This document shows positions 9,690-20,900 of a DNA stretch of 64,000 nt, in pieces (position 1 is the stretch's first letter; each line of letters starts with the position of its first letter). This DNA is from Sordaria brevicollis. Lineage: Eukaryota > Ascomycota > Sordariomycetes > Sordariales > Sordariaceae. Made by a program: the position numbers and the translations under genes. The notes below the pieces were generated by a model that saw nothing but the letters and a program-made list of their open reading frames with translations, was not told where the DNA came from and ran no database searches. The DNA lies in NCBI GenBank assembly GCA_033439795.1, contig JAUTDP010000001.1, positions 4,774,001-4,838,000 of the forward strand. The letters are read 5' to 3'.

Positions 9690-11942
9690 CTAGGCTCTAG
9701 CCCCAGCAACCCCCCTTAGCTCCGCTCCATAAGAAGTACTCTCACTCCCATCCGCAGAAGAAGTAGCTGTTGACGCGTCATCAGTGGTCGAAGTTGCCGT
9801 CGCTGTCTCATCACCACCACCATCCTCACTTGGAACCTGAGATGACGAATAATACGGCACAGAAACCGTAGACAACGTAGTCGGCACCTCCGTCGTTGTC
9901 ATTGTCTCTGATGATTCCGTGATGGCGCCAGTTGAACTGACACCCCCTTCACCAGGGGGATTTCCTGACGAAGGTGTCTGGCTGGCGTATGAAGTAGAAC
10001 TAGCGTCTGCTGAGGAGTCTTCGCTGGTGACTACGGACGATGACACCGGAAGGAAAGATGAAGGGGCGGGGACACCTGTTAAGAACAAGGAAGAGGTGAG
10101 GGTGGAATAGATTGGCTCCTCGGTGGTTGAAGGAGTTGAGGTTTCAGTGGTAGGTACAGAAGTGACTGATGAAGCTGGTGTGCTGCTATCATCAATGGAC
10201 GAGTAAGTGACGATACTGCTGAGAGGGCCAGGTACGGGAATGTCATCCGTTGATAAAGGGAGCTCGCTGGTTGAGGTTAATGGTGCTGAGCTGGAGATTG
10301 CTGGGAACGTGGTAGACTCCGATGCCTCTGGCGTCGTAGAAGATGCAATGGAACCATCTGATGATTGTGTGTCAGTCGAAGGCGCTGGAACTGAGCTGTA
10401 GCTTGTTGAGGATGTAATGGAGTCAGAGCCCTCTGACGTCGTAGAATATTCTGTGACAGGTTCAGTTGTTTGTGTATCCGTCGAGGATGCCGGAACTGAG
10501 GTGTAACTTGTTGACGGGTTGGTAGATTCCGAAGTCACTGGGGCAGAAGATTCAGTGACAGAATCTGTTGCTTCTATACTAATTGAATACTCGCTTGTTG
10601 AGACCCCACCCGTGGCATCGGTTGACGACACACCGCTATCAGATGAAGACGACGAAGTAGAGGTATCTCCATAACTTGTGGTAGACTGGTACGACTCCTC
10701 ACTTTCAGTGTAACTGACCGGAGCACCCTCAACAACTGACGGCACCGCAGTGTCGCTTGTAGTGAAGAGAGCATCAGCCGCGCTCGTATCAATATCCGGG
10801 ACACTTGTAGAAGAAGATATAACAGTCACAGTGACATGACCCGTAGATGTGAGGACAACCACTGATTCCGTATCGACATCCGGGATATCTGTTGCAGAGG
10901 ATATGCTGACAGGCGTGATAGTGACTGTGACATGCCCGGTCGAGGTCATAACTACGACCGAGTCAGAAGAAGCGTTGCCGTCTTTGTCGGTAACAGTGGT
11001 TTCAAGTTCATTAGGGACGTCTATAGTCCCGGTGATGTCATCCATGGTTGTGGTTCTTGTCACGGTAGTCTCTAGCGTTACCTCTACTGTGTGAACTCGG
11101 ACTGGTGTTGTGTCGGCACTGGTTGTGCCATACCCGCGCGAGCTGGAAGATGATACCACGCTGCTGTCGCTAGTCGTTGTTGAAGAGACTGCCGCTTCCA
11201 AGGAGGACGATGAAGTGGAGCTGAGTAGACTGGTCGGGATTGGAAGACGGGTGCTTAAGTACGTAGTTTTGTTCGAAGATGAGGTACTGCTAGAGGATAC
11301 CGCAGAGCTGCTGGTGGTTGGCACAGATGTTGAATCTGTCCCGGGAATATTTCCCGATGAAGTCGATGAACCGCCATATATCGTGGTTGAATTGCCAAAC
11401 AACGGGGAGCCACTTTGGGTAGTAGAGTCGCCAGATGAAGATGCAGTGCCACTGCTTGATGGGACAGAAGAAGATGACGAAGAGAGGTCGCTAGAGGTGT
11501 ACGAAGTGGATGTAGGACTTGAAGTGGTGCTGGAGCTTGCTTGGCTGGGACTTGTAGTGGTTGATCCAGTTGGTGTGCTGCTGCTCGAGGAAGAGCTGGC
11601 AAAGCTAGATGTCTCCCCGGGAATGCTGCTCAACGAGCTTGGACAACCAGAGTAAACAGTGACAGTTGCTGGAAAGAACGGCGTGCCTTCGGTATTTACG
11701 GAGATTGTGATGGTTGTGTAGGTATAGTCAACCAAGGTGACAGGGACCGTTTCGGTTTTAGTTGTCGTGCATGTTTCTCCGTTCATTTGACCATACCCTT
11801 GGCGGCGCCCAAGGTTATTGGGCATGCCATTGACAGCAGCAAAGCTTCCTTTGATGTTAGTCTCTTCACCTCTCTTCTCTTTGGTATAGAGGAGCACGTA
11901 CCTTATGCCCAGCAGAGCAAGATTAACAAAGTTAAGCATCAT
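9690..11942 (-). CDS. Secreted Ser/Thr-rich mucin-like protein
   Basis: Two exons, 11942-11902 and 11844-9690, predict 731 aa. The 57-nt intron (11845-11901) has GTACGT, an ACTAAC branch and an AAG acceptor. It contains no stop, but removing it rebuilds a continuous signal peptide (MMLNFVNLALLGISFAAVNG), which is why I splice it. A Kex2-like GRRQ site follows. A short Cys-containing region (one Cys in GETCTTT, one in YSGCPSS) precedes more than 600 residues of Ser/Thr-dominated sequence with imperfect repeats, for example two copies of TSTGHVTVT and two of SxxPAxSTDTQ. Such proteins are heavily O-mannosylated at the fungal surface or in the cell wall. No clear GPI-anchor signal or transmembrane segment is seen at the C-terminus, so secretion or wall entrapment is likelier. 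No enzymatic domain found. Confidence 0.8.
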   Translation of the reverse strand: MMLNFVNLALLGIRYVLLYTKEKRGEETNIKGSFAAVNGMPNNLGRRQGYGQMNGETCTTTKTETVPVTLVDYTYTTITISVNTEGTPFFPATVTVYSGCPSSLSSIPGETSSFASSSSSSSTPTGSTTTSPSQASSSTTSSPTSTSYTSSDLSSSSSSVPSSSGTASSSGDSTTQSGSPLFGNSTTIYGGSSTSSGNIPGTDSTSVPTTSSSAVSSSSTSSSNKTTYLSTRLPIPTSLLSSTSSSSLEAAVSSTTTSDSSVVSSSSSRGYGTTSADTTPVRVHTVEVTLETTVTRTTTMDDITGTIDVPNELETTVTDKDGNASSDSVVVMTSTGHVTVTITPVSISSATDIPDVDTESVVVLTSTGHVTVTVISSSTSVPDIDTSAADALFTTSDTAVPSVVEGAPVSYTESEESYQSTTSYGDTSTSSSSSDSGVSSTDATGGVSTSEYSISIEATDSVTESSAPVTSESTNPSTSYTSVPASSTDTQTTEPVTEYSTTSEGSDSITSSTSYSSVPAPSTDTQSSDGSIASSTTPEASESTTFPAISSSAPLTSTSELPLSTDDIPVPGPLSSIVTYSSIDDSSTPASSVTSVPTTETSTPSTTEEPIYSTLTSSLFLTGVPAPSSFLPVSSSVVTSEDSSADASSTSYASQTPSSGNPPGEGGVSSTGAITESSETMTTTEVPTTLSTVSVPYYSSSQVPSEDGGGDETATATSTTDDASTATSSADGSESTSYGAELRGVAGARA

Positions 11943-13634
11943 TGCTACAGTTCACCTTTGGAAATAAGGGAATAAAAATGGCAATGCAGACAAAGCTGCT
12001 GAAAGGCTAACGCCCAACATGATGATGTAGGCTTTTTATGCCCTCCGGCTTTCAGCGTACCATCTCGATCCATGGTAGACACTCACCGATATCCTTTGTC
12101 AGGTCACTCACTTCTGTTCTCCCGTGGGATAATACCAGCGGTTTACTCGATCAGCATCGGCTGCCGGCATCAGAAGGACAACATATGAGTCCCCTGTTAT
12201 GGGTCTTCGCCCCGGCCGCAGGACATGCAATGACGGGGAGACGGCATATCTTGAGGGAAACGAATGCGGCTTTCCGAGCCCGTCATTTGGTTTGTACCGC
12301 CATGGAAGGTGGCAACCCTATGTAGACACCGGCTAACGGTGAAATGTCAGCTTCTGGTTACTAGTATGGTACCATGGTTGCTGTGAAGATGTTTACTCAC
12401 CTTGAAATGGACCCTTCGCCCAAATGGGCCGCGTGGCCAGGCACAACAGGGCACTGATTAGCTACCTCAACATCAAATAGGAAGCCATACTACAGAAAAT
12501 CCCCGATGGGCTGTGCGTGTGCATAAGGAGTTATACCACAAAGTCACGTACTTGTATCGCCCGGTGAGCAATAACGGGATTTTGCGATAGTATGACTCCG
12601 GATGTACACCCGCTCCATCCCGTCCGATGCCAGGAGGTGGGGGAACGGTTGGGCTCTGACTGTGGCATGAGAGAGTGTGTTGTGTCTGGTAAAAATCTGG
12701 CAATTCTGTTTCATCGCCGTTCAGAAACTTGAAAGCGGTCCTACCATGCTCGGATGGTATGATACATTGTGGTATAGGACGAATATGTCTCGTACGCACG
12801 AGGTTGTGTTGTCCTGTTCCTGAATCACAGACGTGGCCTTTGTGGATAAGATTTAAAGGGGGATGTGCTGTAACAGTGGTCTAGAAAAGTAAATATATGA
12901 GTAAATAGGATGAAGCTGTCTCGGTCATTCGGAGCTATGAAGTTAGAAGCTCATCCCTGATCAGTCGGTATAGCTTCTGGTTCCTGCAGCTCATGCTACG
13001 CAGATAACCGTTGTGCAGGTAATGCAAGCATGCAGTCCCGGTTCAATGCGTTGCGGAGCGGGAAGGCAGTCGGCCAGCCAGACCGATCCGCGACGGCTTG
13101 GAATTATGCTGGGGTACATCCTGTCAAAGAGATCTCGCATGTTAAGGCGTTCGCAACAGCGTACAGCTGCAGCTGACATGTCAAGGGGTGGTTTAAAGAT
13201 ATACGAAAGGGATGACCAAAAGATGTCAAGATATCGTGAAACGACAACCTGGAGTAGCAAACACCGGAGACTCCCAGTTGTTTGCTATCGCACCTGTGTA
13301 AGCTCTGTCTGTGTGTTGGGTTCGCCCGTTGTCTTTGTTCTTCAGGTCTTTCAAAAGGGTGGCGGGCAATTGTAGGACACAGACAAGACAGAGCCGCTGT
13401 GTAGATGTTCAACAAGACAGAGTTCTGGAAGCTCGGGACCGTACTCGAAGAGGGGACTGAGACATGATGAGAGTCAGGCTCAAGTGGGGGTGGATAGGTG
13501 TTAACAGACAATCACGGCGGGAAAAAAAAAGGAAGCGAGTGAAGGAAAGAAAACTCGTTCATTCATGAGACGCTTGTTGATGCAAAAGGAATTTGACGCG
13601 ACACTGTTATATCCGTCAAGAACCACGGTTTCAC
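11943..13634. other. Intergenic region of 1.7 kb
   Basis: Holds the promoter of the Ser/Thr-rich gene and the 3' flank of the superoxide dismutase gene. Open frames are short and overlapping on both strands, with no recognisable domain. No RNA gene or repeat was identified. Confidence 0.5.
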
Positions 13635-14448
13635 TCAAAGCAAAGCCTTGAGGTCCGCAAAAGCATCCTCCCAACTAGCCTGGAACCGCTCCTCGGCCGT
13701 CTTCCAGTTGATTACTTTCCAGATGTTTTCGACGTACGCAGCCTTTCCGTTCAGGTACTGCCAAACACAAAAAGAGGGGTAAGTAAGTTGTGTCAGTCAT
13801 GGTGGGACAAATTGCAAAAGGAAAACATACCTGAAGGTAGTACGCATGCTCCCACATGTCCACCCCGAAAACGGGCACCTCACCGCCCACGACGGGATCC
13901 TGATCCTTGGTGGTGATGATGCGCAGCCTTCCACCAGAGGAAGTAGACTCCTTGACAAGCCAGCCCCAGCCACTGCCCTGGACACCCAAGAGGGCCGTGT
14001 TAAAGGCCTTCTTGAACCCTTCAAAGCTGCCCCACGTCTTCTCGATCTCGGCCGCCAGCGAAGGGGCGGCCTCCGCGTAGCTGGTCTCGGGAGTCTCAGC
14101 GGGGGCCAGGTTCTTCCAGAAGAGCGAGTGGTTGATGTGCCCTCCGCCGTTGAACTTGATGGCGGGCTGTTGGGCAATCTGGGCGGAGATGTCTTTGGAG
14201 GTAATGGCGGCGACGTGGGCTTGGATGGCGTTATTCAGGTTCGTCACGTAGGTCTGGTGGTGCTTGCTGTGGTGAAGCTCCATGATCTGGGCCGAGATGT
14301 ACGGCTCCAGAGCATTGTAAGCATATGGGAGCTGAGGAAGCGTGTAAGTAGCGAGTCCGGACATGGTGGTTGCGTTTCCGGTCATGGCGGATTGGAGAGG
14401 AGCTTGAGAGGCAAGAAGGTTTTGCCAGAGGTTTCCTAGGTTGACCAT
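13635..14448 (-). CDS. Manganese/iron superoxide dismutase
   Basis: Two exons, 14448-13831 and 13757-13635, give 246 aa. The 73-nt intron has GTATGT and CAG. It converts superoxide to hydrogen peroxide and oxygen. Expected metal ligands are all present: H59 (in [11 protein letters not shown]), H107 (in [11 protein letters not shown]), D197 and H201 (in DMWEHAYY), plus GSGWGWL at about 158-164. The SOD fold begins near residue 34 ([18 protein letters not shown]). The preceding 33 residues lack the Arg-rich, acid-free character of a clear mitochondrial presequence, so the location is uncertain; this may be a non-mitochondrial or second Mn-SOD. The frame upstream to 14460 starts with TTG, so ATG 14448 is chosen; no peroxisomal SKL tail is present. 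Confidence 0.92.
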
Positions 14449-15753
14449 CTTGACCGACAATTTCTACCCCGCGCCTGCCTTTTGTGTGTCTGACTGATCC
14501 CACGAGATGGAAGGTGCGATGAGCCGCCGAGTTGCGCAATCTCAATGATTGACAATGAGTGTCAGGCCGTCAAGGTCCTCACACGCTCACAGGCAAATGG
14601 CGTCAACAACAATTGGATGTGTGGAATTGTGAGGAAGGAGTGGACTCGATTGTTGATTCCACCTGTTCGCGTCTCTATTGGCACCTATGATTGGTCAATG
14701 TATTAGAGTAAGTGGGTCTGCACGATCTCCTGCGCAGTTGACGTCTTGGCTCCATCAAGGTTCCCGCTGCCCGGGCGCTCCTTCCTGTTGGCCCCTGCCA
14801 CGCCTGTTGTTACACTCCAATATTGGTTGGTTTGTTAGTTCGATACCTCGGGTCGATGTCTTTATGCGTTTGAATTCCTTATTGAGATGTTTTGTTCTTG
14901 AGTTGAGCAATAATTTTACTTCGATTATACCTTTTAACAGAATTAATATACTATGTCAACCATCTTTAGTACATTGTAGAAAAGCAATCAGCTATGTTAT
15001 CCCATCCTGACGAAGCTTTGTACAAATCTTGATACCTATAGAAGTGCCGCGCTAACAGACTAACCAGTATTGGAGCGTATAGAAGGAACTGGGGGCGTTT
15101 CGTCGCAGCGGTCACAACAGTTCCAGATTCGCGCGCAAACGTGCTCAATTGCCCGCGGATCTTGTGTCCGCCGGTCCTTTCCCCTTCTCAAACCTTCTCA
15201 CTGAGATGTCGACGGACCGCCGTAACCTGTCTTCAACTGGCAAGCTGAAATAGGGGTGCGCAACTTTGAGCTTGTTATTGAGAAGGTTTCCATATAGGGG
15301 TTATCGGATGAACCGATACACTTTATCCACTAACTTTGTAGTGTCAGAGGTGAAGCGTGTAGGAATGCAGGCGAACATCAGCTGTTTTGAGGACTTGAAT
15401 GAAGAAAGAGTGTACAAGGGTTGGTTGTCTTTGTCGATGGTTTGTTCGGAAATGGTGGTCGTTGGTGGAGAGTACCTACCTTGATGGCCTTGATAAAGCG
15501 GTTGACTTGTACATATACCCATCAAGGTCCTCAATTCGAGGTTGTAAATACTTGCTATAGGCGACATCACATATCAACAGTCATATCATCAGTGAGGTCA
15601 TCACTGAATCTAACGACCGTCACCTCTTAAATTGCTTATCAAGATCACGCACGCTTGGAATCAAAAAGGCTACTCCTCTCACCAGCCCAACTCACTCGAA
15701 ATCTCGGGTGAAAGTCAACCGCCTCACCACATCTCAACCCCTCACTCACCAAA
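14449..15753. other. Intergenic region of 1.3 kb
   Basis: Contains the superoxide dismutase promoter. The segment about 14830-15000 is clearly A+T-rich compared with its surroundings. No gene recognised. Confidence 0.5.
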
Positions 15754-16306
15754 ATGTGCGGCCCCGAAACCCCATCCTCCACCCCCCGCGTCGGCGCTCG
15801 CGTTGATTTCTTCGCTTCCTCCTCAAGTGGAAGCCACCGACACCTCCTCGGCAATCTGTTGTTTCTCAACCCGTCCACGCCCAACAGCCAACAAGCCACC
15901 CATTTCTCCTTCATCAGCCCATCAACTACACCATCAATGGGGACCAGCTCGCCACCATTGCTTAGGAGAACTGTTTCGTATTCTTCATCTTCTTCTTCGG
16001 GGTCGGAAACTGAAAGTGAGAGGGTGGTTGTTTCTATACAGTAAGTTAATCCCATAAGCAAATAGAGGGAGAGGAAGTGAAGCTGACGGGGTGAAAAGTC
16101 AAACTGGTGACTTAACCAAGTCTATTCATGATTGTGGACTGCTAAAGCAGTTTACCCTGGACGAGAACAGCAGCTGTCAAATATGTGAACTGCAAGAGAA
16201 CCTGTCCATCACTGTTGGAACACCAGAAGGCATCATTGGAAGGAGAGTGTCGATGATGAAGGGGGGTATAGTGCTGGGTGATGGGATTGTGGGGTATAAT
16301 TGCTGA
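15754..16306 (+). CDS. Possible small hypothetical protein (two exons)
   Basis: Unrecognised. Exon 1 (15754-16040) reads into a textbook GTAAGT donor. A 58-nt intron with a GCTGAC branch ends at AAAAG (16098), and exon 2 (16099-16306) continues in frame to a stop, predicting 164 aa. The first exon encodes a Ser/Pro-rich protein ending in RRTVSYSSSSSSGSETESE, a style common in basic, phosphorylated fungal proteins. The start context is CAAAATGTG. No domain is seen, and an antisense open frame of similar length exists (15645-16061, minus), so the reality of this gene rests on the splice signals alone. Confidence 0.35.
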
Positions 16307-16680
16307 TCTTAAACTTGAGCATGGGAGTTATAAGGTGTTTTGGGACAAGATGGAAACTGGGTTGGGAAGCGGTCAGAATTTTGGGAGTACCATTGGGGAT
16401 TGGGTTTCATCATACCTTGGGATGCATATGTTTGGCGTTCTTTCCTTATATATATCACAAGACATTTATCACGGAAGACTTGAAAAAATGAAGAAGACAA
16501 GACTTGAAACATACGTAAAATTTCCCGCCTACACATGGATGGTTGAAACGTAACCGAAATCTAAACCAACTGAAATATTCCACCGTAACGCCAAATGCCA
16601 AATATGCCAAATCCCATGCTGTAACACGTCGCCGCTCATCCAAGAACAAAATGCCCAAAATTCATCGCTCGTCACCCACA
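16307..16680. other. Intergenic spacer
   Basis: A short spacer before the 3' end of the minus-strand T5orf172 gene. No gene or RNA seen. Confidence 0.5.
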
Positions 16681-17919
16681 CTACTGCTGAGTCTCATCCC
16701 AATCCGACCACCTCCTCACCACCTCATCAATATCCGCCACGGCGGCCCTCGTATTATCCACCTCGAACCACTCCTTGTGCTCCTTGCCGCACGAGGCGCA
16801 CTTGCCGCGGTCCATAACCCTCAGCCCGCGGCCCTGAAGCTCGATATGAATCAGTCTCTCGACCTTGTGGCTGTGCGGCATCTTGCGCATCACGTCGCTG
16901 GTGCTGGAAGACGAAACATAGGGGTAATATCTAATCAACGAAATGTTGTATCCGCACTGGCGCTGCCACTCGTTTAATCGTCTTTGTACATTCGACGCAC
17001 GGCCAATCTTGAGAAGGATCTTCTTGTTCTTCTTCTTCTGGCCGCCACCGTTGCTGGCACCACCAGGACCCCTGCCACGGCTCCGTGGTACATAATCCCC
17101 ATCGTCGTCGTCGTCGTCGTACGTCGTGGCGTAACGATCGAGGGCGTCGCTGGCAGCTCGCCCGCGCGAGGTTGAGCGCGATCGTGGGTTTGTGGTAAGC
17201 AAGGCCTTCGCGGCCTCGCGCGGCGGTGTCGCGGGGTCAGATTCGGGCGTGAGCCAGAAGATGTAGATGTAACCGGCCTCGTCACCCGAGGAGAAGCCCT
17301 TGGCGAGTTCCTTCATCAGCAAGGAGGCTGTCTCGGGCGAGGCGGTGTGCGGGATCAGGGACATGAACTGCGCTGTCTGGGAGACGTTGGAGCCGCTTGC
17401 GGGCCCGGATGAGGGTGCCGCCAGATGGGAAGGCCTGGACGATCCCCCGCTGTGGTGCTGTACGGGCTTTGGCTGTGGTCGCGGTGGCGGCGCCTGTTCC
17501 TCGAGCTCAAAGTCTAGAGGGATGCTGAAGCAGCAGCACCAAAGCGAGGGGCTCTTCTTTTTCTGCGCCGGTCGTGGAGGTCTTTGGTATTGCGCTGATG
17601 GCCGTACTGGAGGGGCCGAATTGGTCTTCATCAAGCCCAAACGCTCGGCCAAGGTGTCGAGACTGGAGCGCTCTTCGGCAATGGCGCCGTGAGTTGGCCG
17701 GGGAGCAGACTGGGCAGCCATGCGAGCCTGGTCCTTGTGCTGATGGCAGTAGAGACGCTCATCGCTCGGGTCGTTGACTTTGATTTTCCCATTTTGAGGG
17801 AGACTGTTAGGGCGTCTGCAGGGCCGGCCTGAAGAGGTGATTCCGCGACATGTTGTTGATGGGTTCTTGGAGTCGGTTCTGCCAATCCTGGCCTCTGGTG
17901 TGTTTGTGAAGATGGGCAT
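16681..17919 (-). CDS. T5orf172 / GIY-YIG-domain protein
   Basis: Single exon, 412 aa. The C-terminal half (about residues 215-405) matches the fungal T5orf172 (PF10544, formerly DUF1766) layout of the GIY-YIG nuclease superfamily: GYIYIFWL at about 216-223 stands for the GIY element, KILLKIGRASNVQRRLNEWQRQCG for the YIG/KIG and Arg region, then VERLIHIEL with the Glu helix and a CASCGKEHKEWFEV ending. The N-terminus (residues 1-65) carries CRGITSSGRPCRR and a YCHQH pair, a possible small zinc site (C24, C34, C58, H61). Between lie a Pro/Ser-rich linker and Asp-rich and Arg-Ser tracts. Known eukaryotic relatives include fission yeast mug113; molecular function is not established, and nuclease activity is not implied. 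Confidence 0.8.
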   Translation of the reverse strand: MPIFTNTPEARIGRTDSKNPSTTCRGITSSGRPCRRPNSLPQNGKIKVNDPSDERLYCHQHKDQARMAAQSAPRPTHGAIAEERSSLDTLAERLGLMKTNSAPPVRPSAQYQRPPRPAQKKKSPSLWCCCFSIPLDFELEEQAPPPRPQPKPVQHHSGGSSRPSHLAAPSSGPASGSNVSQTAQFMSLIPHTASPETASLLMKELAKGFSSGDEAGYIYIFWLTPESDPATPPREAAKALLTTNPRSRSTSRGRAASDALDRYATTYDDDDDDGDYVPRSRGRGPGGASNGGGQKKKNKKILLKIGRASNVQRRLNEWQRQCGYNISLIRYYPYVSSSSTSDVMRKMPHSHKVERLIHIELQGRGLRVMDRGKCASCGKEHKEWFEVDNTRAAVADIDEVVRRWSDWDETQQ

Positions 17920-20900
17920 GGTTTAGGTGGTCGGATAGGCGCAGCCCGTAGCGGAGTAGGTCGTTCCTGTCGCTTTCGGGGATCGATCGAGTCTGGCAAA
18001 CAAAGGAATTGTGTCGGTCTCTGTGGCTGTCCGGTCAAGATGTAATGATGGAAGTATCGATGAAGATGATGAAGGACTTGAAGAGGGGAAGAACTGGGTG
18101 AAAAGAAAAAAAAAAAAAAAAAAAACATCATCAATCAACTTTCTTGTGACCCCATCCCCAGCCCCCGGCTTGATCCATCGCGAGGTTGGCGGTTACCTAT
18201 TCGTTGGACTTTGGAGGCAGTGGAGGTTCACCTTGCAGGCGGGCGGTTGACTCGAGCCGCCATTCAACTGATGGAGCACCGCCTCAGCGTGTGTTCAGGG
18301 CAAGTGCAGGGTATGTCCAGGGTCCACACCACTTCATCACCAAGCAGGAGCGACCCGTTTGGATTGCAACCCAAGAGGCCTCACCTTCACCTTCACTGGA
18401 TTTTCCAGCGATCTCCCCAGCAAATTCAGGCACCGAAACGCTCACTGATGTCACGTCCCAAATCATCTGCCATCCAATCGTCCTCGTCTTCCCACTTCGT
18501 CGGAATCGACATGTTCAATGACAACACATCTCGTCGTCAATTGCCCTGACCGTTTCTCATCACCGGGAATAGAAACAAATGGGATTGAACGGCAGCATGA
18601 GGCTCATCGACAGCGGCAACATCATTCGGCCAACACTACAATCTTGCCGCCCATGGTGAAACATTGGCCATGCAGTCACTCGAGCGCCTCGGAATCATCA
18701 ATTAGAATGTCCTGGATCGATGCCCTGCAGCAGAAGCAGAATGGGAACTTCCCTTGCTGAAGCCCAACATTCCATCCGGCAAAAGAGCATCACGTTCGTA
18801 CATTCACAGCCATCATGACCACCGACACACCCCAGCCCCGGTGGCTGACACATGGCACCTTCGCCGGCAGTCGCCAAACCATCCAAGGCGCGCTTCACTT
18901 TAGGCTCCTCTCGTCTCTCCCCAAGATTGAAGTGAAGATGTCGGGCATGTCCAATATTCTGGAAGGAACAGTGGCCTTCTCATACACAATGGCAAGATGG
19001 CCAACTCATACAAGTCACTGAACGGATGTCAGTCATAAAGGGTCATATCAACACTTGCTGACACACTTGAAACAGCGGTTCTTGATGGGATCGGGTTTAC
19101 CGTCGGCATCTTCTTGTCCTATCCAGTCACTCTCGGGCTGTACTTCGTTGGGCTCATAACCAAGCACTCGAAGGTTGATGAATGAGGGACTTGCGGCCCA
19201 GGGGGCTTTGGAGTTGCTACGAAAAGCAGCTCATGTGAAGGCAATATCAACCGGAGCGAGAGGGGAAGATGAAGGACGCCCGATACGAATTCCATCTCAT
19301 ACCATCCGGCTTGTCTTTCGGTATTTTTGGGTGTAATCAAGTCGTTGGGCCAGAACTTTCAACAAGCTGTTCAACGGATCATTACCTCAAGGAGAACAAT
19401 CTTTGGGGTTTGAACGTACCGACCTGGATTCCCGTTCTCTTGACGAAACTACATTAGTTCTCTGCACTGGTCAGTGTGTCACGACCCGGCGTGTTTTCAG
19501 CATGCTTAACTACATGACTTGAAGGATAGCGGCATCGATGAGCAGTTGAGGGCAACAAAGGATCTCATCAAGCGACAGACCATTTGAGGTTATAAAGCCC
19601 ATGGTGCTACCTTTTTCCGTTCACCTTTGTCATATCAGATTTGCATCGCTGTCTATCACAACACTCTCATGGATTCAGAATGCCACCTACGCATTCAAGA
19701 AGACGACAACATCAATTCTCGAAAACCCAAAATCTGCTCTGCCTGTCGTCATCCACAATACTGCTCATGAGCAACGCGGAACGATGAATTACCTACTTGA
19801 GAACCAGCCACGCACCTGTCTTCCTTATACAGCCTGTTTACACGCGCCCATTATGCACGAGTCAGCCTTATGGTAACTCTCTGTCCGGGCATGGGGCTGC
19901 AAAACGGGAAACCACTGGGGGTTAAGGCCGTTTAAGCACACGAAGGAAACGTATGGGCCAGTGCGGCTCTTCCCGCATGGCTACCCTTCCCCCAGCGGAA
20001 CGGTAATCGGTTCGGCTGATCAGTATTCGTGGCTTTTCACTCCCAAGTACCGGAAATGGTAGCCGAAACCAGTTAACGTCCTCACATTGTACACTACGCG
20101 GCGAAGGAGGCATACTTCACTCATATTATGTGACAAAACGATGCTAGGTACGTACCATAACCACTCAACCCCGTGTTTACTCCTCACTTACAGGGTCCAA
20201 AACTGGCGGAGGCTACGATGTTATCGCCATGTCAGACTCCGGGTAAGCAAACCTTGGCAGGGCTATCTGAAGGATCATCAGGGGGTTTTCCGATGCACCC
20301 TTAAAGACACCCAATCCCGATCTCACGAGCCGCCACACAAGTCGGATCTGAAGCTACAGCCCTTCTTCCCGCTGATACCTGCCGTGACGCTTGCATAGCC
20401 CTACCATAGCACGTGCATGGTATGTGCAACCAGCCGAATATACAGCTTGGCTTATAACACGCGGACACTATTGCGGCAATGAGTGCCGGGAAGAAGGCTC
20501 ACCAAAACAGGGCAACTACATGCTCTCTTCAGAGCTTGCCAACCCAGTGGAGCCGAAGTGCCGCACATCCTCCATACTGTCACCAGGCATGGTCATTGTA
20601 ACTCCCCTAACCCAGGGGCAGCTTCGACCACGACTATTCACGGGTCGGCCGTATTATATACCGAGATTCATTACCGCCACGCCTGGGAAACACAAGCTTC
20701 CGAGTGGCTGACTATCGCATAGCTGCCGGTTCTGCTAGCCTCTCCTACTATCACGCTTGTGGTCGCTAGGTCCATTGTTTGATTCACCCCCGAACTTTGT
20801 GGAGACTAGTCCTATCGCCGTGTCTGTTCGTACGATCCCGATCACACGGTTGTTGTGCGATGTCATATGCTGTCTGGCGGAACAAACCTCTGGATGGTGT

